Source: Neurospora crassa OR74A (taxonomy: Eukaryota; Ascomycota; Sordariomycetes; Sordariales; Sordariaceae). Taken from it: a stretch of DNA of 64,000 bases. The stretch spans positions 3,906,001-3,970,000 of the forward strand of contig NC_026502.1 in the NCBI RefSeq assembly GCF_000182925.2, in the 5' to 3' direction. The translations under genes were made by a program, and so were the position numbers. Within the stretch, counting starts at the first letter, position 1. Every line of letters starts with the position of its first letter. A model generated the notes under the pieces. That model did not search any database. It was not told the DNA's origin and worked only from the letters and a program-made list of their open reading frames with translations. This document shows, piece after piece, positions 14,340 through 27,449 of the stretch.

Positions 14340-16865
14340 AACGTTTTCGCGAGCTCTATAGCCTATTATTATTAAAGCCTACAAAATTGTTAGGTATATT
14401 TACGAATATATAGAGAACGAATTCGGTATATTAATAGATAGTTGTAATTTCGATTACTTTATACCCGCTATTTAAACCGGGCTTATTCTAAATTAATATA
14501 TAATATTTTTTAATAAAGAGAATCGGTAGATGATAATAATAGTTGAGGAGGCGGATTTAAATACGCTAACTCCCCCTCGGAAGCCGGAATTGTTTAAACT
14601 ACTAGTATAGGGCTTAAATAAGCTTAATAATATTCTTAAGGCGAAATTGGTACGAGGAGTTAATATTTACTATAATTCGTTAAAATTCGTTAAGAAATTT
14701 ACTAAATTAGTAAATAATTATAATATTTTCTATAATTGAGGAGTAATCCTTATAACCGAAGATAAGAAGATGCGTATTAATTTAGTTAAGGGCTAGTAAA
14801 ATTAAAGATAATAGGTTTGTGTTTATTTATTAGAATATAAGGATTATATTTTCCTTAATGAAATATATAACCGGCTGTATATTTAGGGAAGAATAAGCTT
14901 TATAAATTAGTTAGCACCTTTAGTATACCCTATTTTTATTATATAGCGTAAAGGAATTAAAGGGGAGAAAGGACGAATTATTTCTAACCTTCGGCCGTTA
15001 AACGAAATTATTATCCTAAATATATATTTTCTTTTTAATTAATAAAATATTATAGATAATATAGTTAGTTGTATTATTTTCTCTATTTTCAACGCCTTTA
15101 GTTTCTTCTATTAATTACCGGTATATTTTAAGTATAAGGATTGTATAGTAATTATTAGCCCCCGAGGGCTCGAATAGTTTAATATTATTTTAATAAGTTT
15201 TAAGAACGCTCCGGCTTTCGCTTAACGCTTTATAAATCGCCGTTTTTTTAAGTATTAATACTTTATTTATACGTATATCAATAATATTATTATATTTAGT
15301 AAAACGGCCGAGGAATAATTTAAGTATTTTTAAATAGTATTAAATATTATTAATAAATATTATATTTATATTAGTATAAATAAATCTTTTGTAGGGTATC
15401 CGTTGGTAAAATTATTTAACTATATAGTAGATAGAAAAAGAATTAACTGTACTAATAATTATATTATTACTTTTGAATAAATTAAATTCCCTAAGACCCT
15501 AGAAGCGTTAGAGATTTATATTAGTATAGTAGGATAGTTTTAATCCGGCGTTATTTAGTTCTAGATTAAGAGTACTCTATTTAAATATTATAAAATTAAA
15601 TTATTCTAATAAGAATATAAATTAAGAGAGTTGCCTATTAGAGCGTTTAAGAATGCTTGTAAGGTTTATACCGCTAGAATAAAGCTTATCCCTATTAAGG
15701 AAGAATAGAGGTCTTTCGAAATTATATAGGCCGATTTATATAATTAAATTAAGTTGTAGTACTATAATCGCTTGCGGCTATTCTTCTTTAAGACTAATGT
15801 ATATAAGTAGGGTTTTAGTATAATAGCCTTCTAATTTATAAATAAATAGAATAATAAGGATATATTTAGATGTAATATTCCTATTAAGCGAATTTATTTA
15901 ATCGCCTTTATTTTTCGAAAAATAACCCCTACCGAGAAGTACTACAACTCCATAGAAACTAAGGTTATAATAGTAATTTAAATTCTAAAGAAATAGTAGA
16001 AGATAGTTTAATTTAATAAATATCCTATTACTATTTTAACGGATTATTCGCCGGCGAAAGGGATCCTAAAATATATATTTCTAACTACTATAAATTTAGT
16101 TAAAGCGAATTTTAAATTAGTTAATATAATAAATTGGGTATTATAATTTCAATTAAACGTTTTCTATATTTTAAGATTGTTGAACGTTGTACCCAATATA
16201 CTGTTACAGCTTCCGATAGAATTTAATTACTATATTAATTGTAATAATATAAATTAATTAGAAAATATATAGGCGAATTGGGCGGAATTAGCGGCGCTAA
16301 ATTTCTATTCTACTATATTAGTATTAACGTAAGAATTTAAAGCGAAGATTATAGAAGGTTATAAGACGGATCCGTAGTATTAAAAGATTATTAATATACT
16401 ATATATTATAACTTAATTAATAGCGAATTCGGTACCCCCGCCGAATTCGTTACTAAGGCGTACAGACCGCAGAGGCTATTTGCTAACCGGCCTATTTAAA
16501 CTCTATAATAATATTTTCTTCTATATTAATTATAATAATGAAAAGCGGATTTACCTTCCTTTAAATTACGTACTTAAAATTCTAGCCTTAGTGTATAATG
16601 AAAAATAATATATTAGGGTTAACTATATAATAGCTAAACTCAATTATATTTATTTTTACTATAAAATATAGAAAGTAAAATTATACGTTAATTATTACCG
16701 AATTTATTAAAAGTATTAAACCGATCGTAAACTAACATTAAGGGAGCTTTAATTTATTCGCTCCTTACTATAACCCTTTTATATTATAATTACTAATTTT
16801 ATAATTAATATACTTATTATAAATATATAAGGGACCTTTTAAGCGTTATTAAATTATCCGTTATT
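14340..16865 (+). pseudogene. gypsy reverse transcriptase and RNase H relic
   Basis: One + frame is continuous apart from TAA/TAG. It shows the RT substrate-binding strand (RIISNLRPLNE-like, about 14,975), the PRGLEQF-like loop (about 15,160) and the catalytic box near 15,274-15,300. There, YIDD-type Asp codons have become AAT, so it reads YINN. An RNase H-like region with ILTDY follows near 16,035. The frame is cut at 16,870 by the copia insertion and pol resumes beyond 24,665. GAT to AAT in a TpG context is the RIP change, so the enzyme lost its metal-binding residues as well as its reading frame. Confidence 0.65.
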
Positions 16866-16870
16866 AAATA
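16866..16870. repeat. target-site duplication AAATA, left copy (copia)
   Basis: AAATA immediately precedes the TG of the left copia LTR. AAATA again follows the final CA of the right LTR (24661-24665). This is the 5-bp duplication expected of Ty1/copia integrase. Confidence 0.85.
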
Positions 16871-17676
16871 TGTTGGGCTTACTATATATATTATATAATA
16901 TTATATATATATAACGGATTTACGGGTCTATCTTATACCTTACGGGTATAAGCAACTATATATGGGTAATATATATTATATATATATACCCAGTATTTTT
17001 GGTTGATTTTTATCGATTTTATTCGATTTTATATATACGTGGTTGAAATTCCAGTATATAACCCTAACCCTCGTAGAGGGTGGTTGAGGCTCTGTACTAG
17101 TCGTTGAGGCTCTACACTGGTCGTTGAGGCTCTGCATACTGGCTTCCAGAAGTAGCTTCTAGAAGTAGCTTCCAGAAGCCTAGGAATGCCCAGTTCCAGA
17201 AAGCGGCCCAGGAATGAAAGAAAGCCTTAGAATGCCCAACTTCCGAAAGCGGCCCAGGTAAACAAAGGATTTTGGAATTCCCATTCCTCGGCTATTCCTC
17301 AACGAAAACAAACAAACAGACCGTTTCCGGAATCTCTAGAAGCCAACGAATCCGATGACGAAATCGGCCAGTCCGTAGGACAACCGGTTGGCTTAGAAAG
17401 TCTATAAGAAGGAAGCCTTCCCTCGAGGAAGAAGCCTTCTTTCTTCTCTATAGTTACTCTTCTATATCTTTACTAATATAAAAGCTACACACACAAACTA
17501 CATACCGTTCTACTCGTTTTTGACTCTTCTACCTACCTATGGCTGAAGAACTTCGGATTTCTAACGAAGCCTCCATCTTTTTCTATAAAGAAGAAAAAAA
17601 CTATTTCTTTCTTTTCTTCCACCCTCACAGCTTCTCCTTTTAGGATATAGTTGGCGACGAAAAAGGCTTCCGAACA
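16871..17676 (+). repeat. left copia LTR (806 bp)
   Basis: Collinear with the right LTR over its whole length. The U3-side start is a TA-rich palindromic stretch. At about 17,079-17,155 there are three tandem copies of a roughly 20-bp unit (GTTGAGGCTCTG...CTGGTC), followed by repeats of a TTCCAGAAGTAGC-like word. Every difference I compared in detail against the right LTR between 17,090 and 17,275 is a transition. An ATG at 17539 opens a frame that leaves the LTR. Confidence 0.92.
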
Positions 17677-18231
17677 AATTATAAGCCCAGATTCCGTACC
17701 ATCTACCTTCCAAACTAAACGCCGGTATATAAAGAATATATCTATTCGATTAATTATTTTTTAAAAAAGGACGCTACTCTCTCTTCTACCCTCCATTACC
17801 TTCTTTAACTAAAATAACCTATTCCAACCGAATATTTCACTCAATAATTCGGTATTTTTAAATTCAACTTCAACCTTCTAAAAGTAATTACCTTCCTAAT
17901 CCCTTTCGATTCTATTTTCCGTCGAATTAAAGCCGAAAGAAGTATCCTTCTAAATATTCCTTTTAAATATCTAGAAGCGGTATAGAACAAAATTATTAAA
18001 GGAGCTTTCGAAACCTTATAAATAGGTTGGAAAGGCCCAAACGAAGGAACTTAGTAGTGGAAAGACAGCCAGGCTGAAGAAAACCCTTTAAATTTTTCTT
18101 TAACTTTAAATTTTATTAAAGATCTAAAGACTAAAAAGGACGAAGGAATTCTTTGGCTTAGAAAGATTCCTTGGCTATACTAGATAGTTATTTATAACTA
18201 TATATATAGCCTCAGAATAAAACCCCTTTGA
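17539..18231 (+). pseudogene. LTR-spanning upstream ORF of the copia element, RIP-broken
   Basis: A frame opens at an ATG inside the LTR and crosses the LTR end (17676). It continues to a TGA at 18229-18231, 231 codons in all, before gag. It is interrupted by about ten TAA/TAG codons and no TGA, the pattern of mutated Gln/Trp codons. At 17641 the left LTR has TAG where the right LTR (24625) has TGG, so one stop is shown directly to be a Trp codon changed by RIP. Predicted product: N-terminus MAEELRISNE, then rich in aromatic residues and Lys, with no family I recognise. It is in a different frame from gag-pol and separated from gag by about 500 bp. It could be a real extra protein of this family or an open stretch kept by chance; the coding-like stop pattern favours the former. 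Confidence 0.55.
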
Positions 18232-18338
18232 AAAACCATTGATTTTTCAAATACTTATTTATTTCTTTAAGAAATATTTAAGGATTTTTTCCATTGTGAA
18301 AAAATAAAGGGTCCCTTAAATAAAAGGGTAGACTTATT

Positions 18339-18376
<38 letters not shown>

Positions 18377-18737
18377 AAAATAAGGATTAAAAAATCTTAA
18401 AGATTTTTATAATTATTTCTTAAATAAAAGAAATAATTATTTTTATATAAGAAAAAAGACTACTAGTCTTTTATTCCTTATACCAAGGAATAAAAATCTT
18501 AAATATAAGATTTTTATAATTATATTTCTATTAAGAATATAATTATTTTTGAAAATATAAGAATAAGATATTTTATCTTATAATTCTTATATAAGACAAC
18601 ACGTCTTACAAGATCTTATAAATAATTCTTTTAAGAATTATAAAATATAAGATATATTATAATAACTACTTATTATAATAAGAAATATTTATATTTATAT
18701 ATATATATATATATATATATAGTATAAATAATTCAAT

Positions 18738-21700
18738 ATGGCTAGTAATACTAGTGGTAAGCTCCCAAAGCTTAAGGGTACAGAAAATTATACCCTTTGG
18801 GCTATAAGAGCTAAGGCCTATTTTACTATTATAGAAGTTTAGGATAAATTCCAAATTAATAGTGAAAACGATGAGGAAGCCTTAGTTAAGCTACAATTAA
18901 TTATAGAAGACGGCCCTCTATACCATATTCAACACGAGACCTCAGCCTATAAGGCTTGGAAAATTCTAAAGGATTTATATAGTCCTAAAGGATTTACTTC
19001 CGAATTCCTTATTATTAAGGAATTCTTTGAGGCTACCCCTAATTCTTTTAAGAATATAAAAGATTATTTAAATAAAATTAAGGCTATAACCAATAAGTTA
19101 AAGGCTAGGGAAATAGAACTACCTAACCAGGTAGTTATTTCCTAAATTTTATTTAATTTAGGGGAAGGTTTTGAAGTCTTAGTTTCTTCTATAACCCAAG
19201 AGCTTAGAAAAGATTCTAAAGCTTATACCCTAGAAACTTTAGCTTCGTCTTTATTAGACGAATCTAAAAGAAAAGTTTCAAACCAGAATAATATTCTTTT
19301 ATTTAATAATAATAAGAATAATAATTCTAGAAATCCTAAAAAGAATTATAATAAGAATTATAATTCTAATAAGAATTTTAAACCCTTCAAGGATTTAAAA
19401 TCTTATAAAGGAAAGAAGCCTTGGAAAGTAACCAAAAAGGTTATTTTCTGTACCTATTGCAAGAAGCCTGGGCATAAGCATGAAAATTGTGCTTTTCTAC
19501 ACCCAGAAAAGGCTCCTAAGCATTGGAAAAGGCTAGAAAATCCAGCAAAGAAAAAGAGGGAAGAAAATATCAATATTTTGATGAAGAAAACCCCTCAAGA
19601 ATTCTTAAAAGAAAAAGAAGAAGATTTAATAGATTTTTCTAATTTAGAAAAACCTAATAATCTTTCTTCTAATAATTCTTCTAGAATTACGGAAATCGAA
19701 GACGACGATTACGCTGATGATATTTTCGAAGATATTGAAATGGTAAATACTACCCCTATTACCCCAAATATTAATATTATTCAAAAGAATAATATTAAGA
19801 AAAATATTATTAAAAATAATAATATTAAAAATAATATTTTTAAAAATAATAATATAAAGAATCCATATACCGAACCAGAAGCTAATTATAGCCAAATTTT
19901 AGGTCTAGGAATAAAAAGGTTATTTAATAGCCTTCCTAAGTTATACTATTCGGCTACGTTTAATAAAAACGATAAAAATAACTATAAAAATAATTTTATA
20001 GTCGATTCTGGGTCTGCGGTTCATGTTATTTCTAATAAGGATTTCTTTTATACTTTTAAAGAAACTAAAAAATTAGTTTCTTGGGGAAAGGCTACTCAAA
20101 GGTCGATATTAGGAATTGGAAATGTATTAGTATATTTCAAAGATTCTAATAAAAGACTATTATTACAGAACTATTATTATATACCAGAATTAGGTATAAA
20201 TATTATAAGTAGTTCAGCCTTAGAAGGGAATTATTATAATATAACTAATAAATATAATATTTACCTTCGAAAAGAATCTAATACTATTAGTATTGGCGAG
20301 CAAATAAATAGCTTATATTTTCTACCAATAGAAATTATTAAGCCTAAAAATCGACCATTTACTGGCGATATTAATACAATTAGTATTAATAGTATAAAGA
20401 AGATTAAAAATAAGAATATTAAAAGGAATACTCCTAAGAATATTATTAATAAAAATATTAATAATAAAAATATTAATAATAATAATATTAATAATAATAA
20501 TATTAATAATAATAGTATTAATAATTACAATATTAATAAATCGATTGATTTAAATATATTACACCAGCGATTTGCTCACTGTGGTAATAATAATATTCAA
20601 AATATTATTAAAAATACTATTACTTCTTATACTTATAAAAGGGATCTGAATAAAGATTGCCCTATTTGCTACCAAGCTAAAATAACGAATAAAAAGAATA
20701 AAAGTATTAAAAATATAAGTAATACTTTAAAATATAATAATAATTATTTGGATAAAATAAGTAGTGACCTTTGTGGTCCATTCGCTATTAAAACCTATAA
20801 TAATTATAAATATTTTATAACCTTTATAGACAAGGCTACTCGTTATTTAGAAATAACCTTATTAAAAGATAAGGAAGAGGTCTTCGAAGCCGTCAATAAT
20901 TTTATTAATAAGGAAGAAAACCTTAATAATAAAAGAATCAAAATATTCCAATCCGATAATGGTACTGAATATACTAATAAAAGAATTAAAAATCTTTTAA
21001 ATAATAAAGGAATAGTACAGTAATTAAATGCTCCTTATACTAAGGAACAAAATGGCTTTCCTGAAAGAATTAATAGAACTTTACTAGAAAAAGTAAGGTC
21101 TTTATTAATTAACGCTAATTTACCCAAATATTTATGGGGTGAAGCGTTATATATGGCTGTATATTTATATAATAGAACCCCCCATAGCTCTATAGGGTTT
21201 AAGACTCCCTTTGAATTAAAATATAAAGAAAAACCTAATATTGATAATATTAGAATCTGGGGATCAGTCGTATATTATAAATTAAAAGGACCAAATATCT
21301 CAAAATTGGGCTCCCAAGCTGAAAAAGCTATATTAGTAGGCTTTGGGGAAAATAATAATAATTATAAAATATATAATTTCCAAAAGAATAGAGCCTTCTA
21401 GGTAAGAGATTTGAAAATACTAGAAGGGATATATTATAATGGTAATAATAATAATACCCTTAATAAATCCACTTATAATACTAGTAATAATAATACTAGT
21501 AATAATAGTAATAATAATACTATTAAGGATTTTTCAGAAGAATTTCTTCTAAATAATAATTATAATAATAAAAATTATAATAATGAAGAATCTGAATCTG
21601 AATCAGAAGACGATTTAGAAATTAATATTAATAAAAATATTAATAATAATAATAATAATTCTAATAAGAATAATTATAATATAAATAACCAAGGTCTACG

Positions 21701-23540
21701 CAGATCTCTTAGAACTGTAAATTCTAGTGATTACTTTCCAAATAATAATAATTTATCGAATAATAAAATACGCGTATTATTACCAAGGAAAAATAGAGAA
21801 TATTACTAAGAATATTAACCGATAAATTATATAAATAACTCTGTATTAAATATTATTAATAATATTAATAATATTGAAGAACCTTCTACTTATAAGCAGG
21901 CTATTTCTAGTCCTTATAGCTAAAAGTGGATTGAATCTATGAAAATAGAAGTAGAAGAACTGGAAAGACAAAATACTTGGGAAATAGTAGATCTGCTACT
22001 AAATAGAAAAGCTCTAGGCGGTAGATGGGTTTATAAAGTTAAACCTATGAATAATAACTAAAATATTATTAAAAATAATAATAATAATAATAATTATAAT
22101 AATAATAAAGAAAATAATAATATTAATAATAATAATATTATTAATTCTTCTAAAGAAGAATATAAATTTAAAAGCCGTTGGGTAGTCCAAGGATTTAACC
22201 AAATAGAAGGCTTAGATTTTCTAGAAATGTTTTCTATAGTTTGTAGGCCAGAAACGTATAGAATATTCTTTATTATAGTTATTACTAATAGTTGGGAATT
22301 ATTACAATACAATATAAAAAATGCATTCGTTCACGCTTATATCGATAAAAATATATACGTTATTCCCCCTATTAGTTATTATAATAATTTACAACCTAAT
22401 AAAGTTTGTAAATTAAAAAAGGCTTTATACGGCCTAAAACAAAGTCCTAGACTCTAGTATAAATATTTAACTAAGGTATTAAAATCCTTAGATTTCGAAA
22501 TATTCCCCTTCGACGACGGTGTTTTTATAAATAATAAAATTAATATTATTATACTCTATCACGTTAATGACCTTATAATAATAGGCCCAAATAAATCTAC
22601 TATAGAAAATATAGTAGAAAAAGCTACTAAAAGTATTAAACTTCAATCCCTTAGTAAGGTTAATACCTTTTTAGGTATAGAAATTAAAATTAATGGAAAT
22701 AATAATTCTATTCATTTACACTAGTCTAAATATACCAGAAAAATGCTGGAAAAATATAATAAATTAAATATAAATCCAATATCAATACTATTAACTAAAA
22801 TAAAATTAGTTAAAAATAAAGGTCAAGCTTCCAAAGAAGAAATAAAACTATATCAACAATATATAGGATCTTTATTATATTTAGCCTTAAAAACTAGGCT
22901 AGATTTAGCCTTCCCTATACAATATTGTGCTAAATATACTAGTAATCCTAGTATTAAACACTTTAAGGCCGTTGATTAAATATTTGGTTATTTAAATAAA
23001 TATCTAAATTTAGGAATGACCTATAAAAATAAATATAATAATAATTTTATATTAAAAGGTTATTGTAACAGCGATTACGCTAATTGCTTTAATTCTAGAA
23101 GGTCTACTACTAGGTATATTTTTACCTTAGGAAATAATATTATTTCTTAGAATAGTAGCCTTCAAAAAACCGTAGCTTTATCTACGTGTGAAGCTGAATA
23201 TATGGCTTTAACTGAAGCTATAAAGGAATTATTATATCTAAAGTCTACTTTAGAATTAATAAATAAATTATTTATTAATATAATAAATATTCCTACCCTT
23301 ATACCCCCTATATACGAGGATAATACGGCTGCTTTAAAATTGGTTAATAATCTAGAATTTTATAAGCGGTCTAAATACATTGATATAAGATATTATTTTA
23401 TAAGGGAAGCTATTAATAATAATAAGGCAAAAATTATTTATATTTCTACTAAAGATCAACTAGCCGATAATTTAACTAAGCCAATGGATAATAAATATCT
23501 ATCAAATTGGCGGGCTAATATTGGTATTGAAAAACTATAG
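18738..23540 (+). pseudogene. copia gag-pol polyprotein, RIP-broken
   Basis: A single frame of 1601 codons. In order: gag from ATG 18738 with a zinc knuckle of the CX2CX4HX4C type at 19449-19490; protease with DSG at about 20004; integrase with its HHCC zinc finger (about 20,562-20,670) and a SDNGTEY catalytic segment near 20,955; RT at about 22,000-22,750; RNase H with LSTCEAEY near 23,180. I count stops at 18840, 19143, 21021, 21399, 21807, 21816, 21921, 22059, 22455, 22722, 22977 and 23148, all TAA or TAG. Several sit where relatives have Gln or Trp, for example after KQSPRL. The RT catalytic box reads HVND (22560-22571), an Asp to Asn change. Long Asn/Ile-rich runs (AAT/ATT repeats) at 19,790-19,860, 20,440-20,540 and 21,440-21,680 look like expanded low-complexity linkers. 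Confidence 0.9.
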
Positions 23541-23847
23541 GTTTTTTATCTTAAAATTAAGATTTTCCTATATTTAAGGTTTTTGGTAATATTTACCTTT
23601 TTACCTTATACTATTTATTATTATAATAATAATAATAAAAGTAATATATTATAAATAATAAATTATTATAATAATTTAGTATATTAAATACTATATTTAA
23701 AAGGTTTTTATAAATATTATAAATATTTATATTTTTTACCTTAATATAATAAGAGTCTTGAACTTTTCTCTTATAAAAGACTTTCTTAATATATATATTA
23801 TATAATACTATATATCTATAACCTAATTACTACCGTAACTAGTTTAC

Positions 23848-23854
23848 GGGGGAG
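23848..23854 (+). promoter_or_regulatory. polypurine tract (plus-strand primer) of the copia element
   Basis: GGGGGAG lies immediately before the TG of the right LTR, where the plus-strand DNA primer is made in LTR retrotransposons. It stands out as a G-run in otherwise AT-rich sequence. Confidence 0.7.
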
Positions 23855-24660
23855 TGTTGGGCTTACTATATATATTATATAATATTATATATATATAACG
23901 GATTTACGGGTCTATCTTATACCTTACGGGTATAAGCAACTATATATGGGTAATATATATTATATATATATACCCAGTATTTTTGGTTGATTTTTATCGA
24001 TTTTATTCGATTTTATATATACGTGGTTGAAATTCCAGTATATAACCCTAACCCTCGTAGAGGGTGGTTGAGGCTCTGTACTGGTCGTTGAGGCTTTGTA
24101 CTGGTCGTTGAGGCTCTATATACTGGCTTCCAGAAGTGGCTTCTAGAAGTGGCTTCTAGAAGCCTAGGAATGTCCAGCTCCAGAAAGCGGCCCAGGAATG
24201 AAAGAAAGCCTTGGAATGCCCAGCTTCCGAAAGCGGCCTAGGTAAACAAAGGATTTTGGAATTCCTATTCCTCGGCCATTCCTCAACGAAAACAAACAAA
24301 CAGACCGTTTCCGGAATCTCCAGAAGCCAACGAATCCGATAACGAAATCGGCCAGTCCGTAGGACAACCGGTTGGCTCAGAAAGTCTATAAGAAGGAAGC
24401 CTTCCCTCGAGGAAGAAGCCTTCTTTCTTCTCCATAGTCACTCTTCTATATCTTTACCAATATAAAGGCTACACACACAAACTGCATACCGTTCTACTCG
24501 TCTTTGACTCCTCTACCCACCTATGGCTGAAGAACTTCGGATTTCCAACGAAGCCTCCATCTTTTTCCACGAAGAAGAAAAAGACTATTTCTTTCTTTTC
24601 TTCCACCCTCACGGCTTCTCCTTTTGGGATATAGTCGGCGACGAAAAAGGCCTCCGAACA
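23855..24660 (+). repeat. right copia LTR (806 bp)
   Basis: Same length and ends as the left LTR. It keeps the ATG at 24523 and 41 open codons to the LTR end, without the TAG present in the left copy. Cross-LTR differences are transitions. It is followed by the AAATA target duplication (24661-24665). Confidence 0.92.
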
Positions 24661-24665
24661 AAATA

Positions 24666-25710
24666 CTATAAATACCAATATATATAAATTTAGTAAGAAG
24701 GTCCTACTAATAGCCGGTTATTTTATATATACGGTTAAAGATTAAGCGATAGTAAAATTACGAATTTAGGGTTTTATTAATTAGGGTATTCTATAGAGGA
24801 TTATTAATAATTAAAATATGAAGTTCGTATTTAAAATATAGTAAAAGATCTTTTCTATTTGCGGAATTAAACTACTCTACTTTATAGTATATTATCCCTA
24901 AATAAATAAATAATTTAAATGTACTAATTAGACCGTTGAAACCGCTATTCACTTTCATTATACTACTTCTAACTAACTATAAACTAAAGTTTTGCCTATT
25001 ATTTAATACTAACTTAATAATTCAATATATATTATATTAGGAATAAGCCTAAATAAAGTAGTATATAAATTTAAGCCTTAATTAATATTAAATATCTTCA
25101 TTAAACTCTCTAATAAAGAGACCTTATTTAATATAGCGGCCCTATAAGTATTTAAATTAAAATATTAGAAGGAAGTGGCCGAATTAATTAATAAAGTAGG
25201 TATAGTAATAAAATAGTATTATAATACAAAGTACACTCTTATATAATTTGAGGTTGGAGATATAGTTTATATTTAATTTAGTAATAAATATAAGTTACTT
25301 AGAAAGCCGAAGCGAAAGTAGTTAATACTAAAATTAGGTCTATATTATATTATAAAGAAAATTAAATATTTCGTTTATAAATTCAATTTTCTAAGGGACT
25401 TAAGGCTCTATTGTATAATATTAGTAATTTAACTATACAAAATAGCCAAGGGCCCGAATCCCTTTTAGAAATAGAAAGACCCTCCTACTGAAATAGAATT
25501 AAATAATTAAATACCGTTCGTTTTAGGAAAAATCGTAGAGTATTGTATAAAAATCTATAAATATAGAAGCAAAATAATCGAATTCCTAATTATAAAGAAA
25601 AATACACTAAAAATAAATATATAATAACTAAAATATTTAGTACTAATAAATTTCGACGAGAAGATAGTACGAAAATATAAAAAAAGGTTCCCTATCGATT
25701 AATAGAAGGA
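24666..25710 (+). pseudogene. gypsy integrase C-terminus relic (pol continued after the copia insertion)
   Basis: A + frame with TAA/TAG interruptions shows the typical integrase tail at about 25,245-25,440: an FEVGDIVYI strand, a KPKRK basic patch, an LKLGLYYII segment and an FNFLRDLRL helix. This is the pattern that follows the DDE core in Ty3/gypsy. A further stretch to about 25,710 (ending KKRFPID, then TAG) sits where chromodomains occur, but I could not confirm one. The DDE core itself was not clearly readable between 24,666 and 25,240. Confidence 0.55.
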
Positions 25711-27449
25711 GAAAGAACGGTTTAGATATATTCTACTAAAATAAATACTAATAAAGACCGTCCTACGGACTAATATAATTATCGCCCTACTAGTAGAAAC
25801 GAAAAAGAAGGGCCTAATAGAAGGAGCGTAACTTATATTTACTACGTAAGGAGACGGGACGAATTTATTAACCCTTCGACTAATAATAAATTCGTTACTA
25901 ACGCTTAAGGCTAGCCGAATTCATCGCTCTCCCCACTATTCATAAAGAGCGCCATATAGGCTTTAGAATATTTTCTTTTATTTATTTTTACTTATAATTT
26001 ATTTTCCTTATTGTATAAAATTTTCCTATTTAGTATTTCCCTTTTTCTTTTTTAATAACTACTATCTTTTTACTTTTATTATTCGTAAATAACGCCAATA
26101 TTATCTCTTTCTAAACTAGGAGTTTATAGTATATTACTTTCTATTAATTATTTCTATTTCTTTTATTTTCTATAATTATCCTTTCCTTATTTGCTTATTC
26201 TAAATATTTAAATAAAATCTTATAATAAATTCTAAATTATTACTACTTAATTCATTATTTCTTATCCTTCCCCTTCCTTACTTATTCTAAGTATATTAAA
26301 TCTAATAGGAATTACCTTATTTATCATATAAATACTTTAAATTAAATTTTATTATAGCAAACCTAATATTTAATCCCTATAAATAACGCCGAATTTACGT
26401 TACAGCTATAAATTCTCTTAATTTTACTAATAGCGTCGGCCGTAATTTTATTACCAATTTAACATAATAAAATAAAGAAATATTAGAGGCGGCGTACTAT
26501 AAAATACCAAATACAGTAAAGGATAATAATAACTATATTATATTTAACTATAATATTTATACGGATAACGCAACGGATAAATATATCCTAGCCGTCTTTA
26601 ATAATAATTTAATTATTTAATTATCTTAATAGGCTGTTAATTTTATTTTAACTTTCGCTATACCCTACCGTAAGTAAACTAAACGTCTCTACTACTTCAT
26701 TCGTCGCTAGGTATAAACCTAAATTAAATACTCCCTAAGGAAATAGATATAGTAATAAGGAATATTTAGGATTATTCGCTTTTATAAATTTAAATTATAA
26801 CTATACAATTAAGAATTGGATAAAGCTTTATAGATAATTCGGTATTTATTTATACGCTAGTATTAAACTTCGTACTTAGAAACTACTCTAAGCTTCGTAC
26901 TAGAAAAGGATAGCGAAATTATAAAAGTTAATATAATCCTCTTCTCATTAATTATTAGGATTAACGTTACTATTAACCTCTTACCTACTATTACCTTCCG
27001 AAACGCGGATTTTACCCCCATTATAATATATAAATTAAAATATAATATAGTATTTAACCCTAAGGGGGTTAATAATAATTAATAAGTATAATATTTAGAC
27101 GGCTAACATATTTAAACCTTTATAAACCTATAAACTATACTCTATAAGCGTAATATTAATATTATATAGACCGACCCTACAACCTAACGTTTTATTCCCT
27201 ATAATCCTCTTAAATATTTATACGAAAATATAAAAATTATTACCCTAAAAAGCGAACGTAACGGATTCGTTTATTACTCGGCTCTCGCTCCTCTATTTAG
27301 CATTATTATTATAATATAAAACAATTAACCTACTTTTAAAAATAATAATTAGAATACAGTAGAAGCCCTAATCGCCGCTTATAATAATAAAAATATCTAA
27401 GACAAGCTTCTCTATACTAAATCCGGCCGTATAAATAATATAGATTTCG
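25711..27449. repeat. unassigned RIP-degraded segment after gypsy pol
   Basis: AT-rich, no intact frame. Short runs near 26,400-26,600 and 27,150-27,450 look like former + strand coding sequence, but I could not join or identify them. It may be untranslated sequence of the gypsy element or the first part of the coding relic that follows. Confidence 0.4.

Larger units (their letters stand above)
16871..24660 (+). mobile_element. Ty1/copia LTR retrotransposon, full length, RIP-inactivated
   Basis: A 7,790-bp element bounded by 806-bp LTRs (16871-17676, 23855-24660) that start TGTTGG and end CGAACA, with AAATA duplications outside. Internally it holds a reading frame that begins in the LTR (17539-18231), an AT-rich leader with TA microsatellites, and one gag-pol frame (18738-23540) in copia order: gag, protease, integrase, RT, RNase H. 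A purine tract precedes the right LTR. Coding frames are interrupted only by TAA and TAG. It sits inside the pol gene of an older, more degraded gypsy element, so it inserted later. Confidence 0.92.

Noticed and set aside
17677-17710. tRNA primer-binding site just inside the left copia LTR
   Set aside because: The sequence after the LTR does not match a primer tRNA end that I recognise, and RIP may have altered it. Not annotated.
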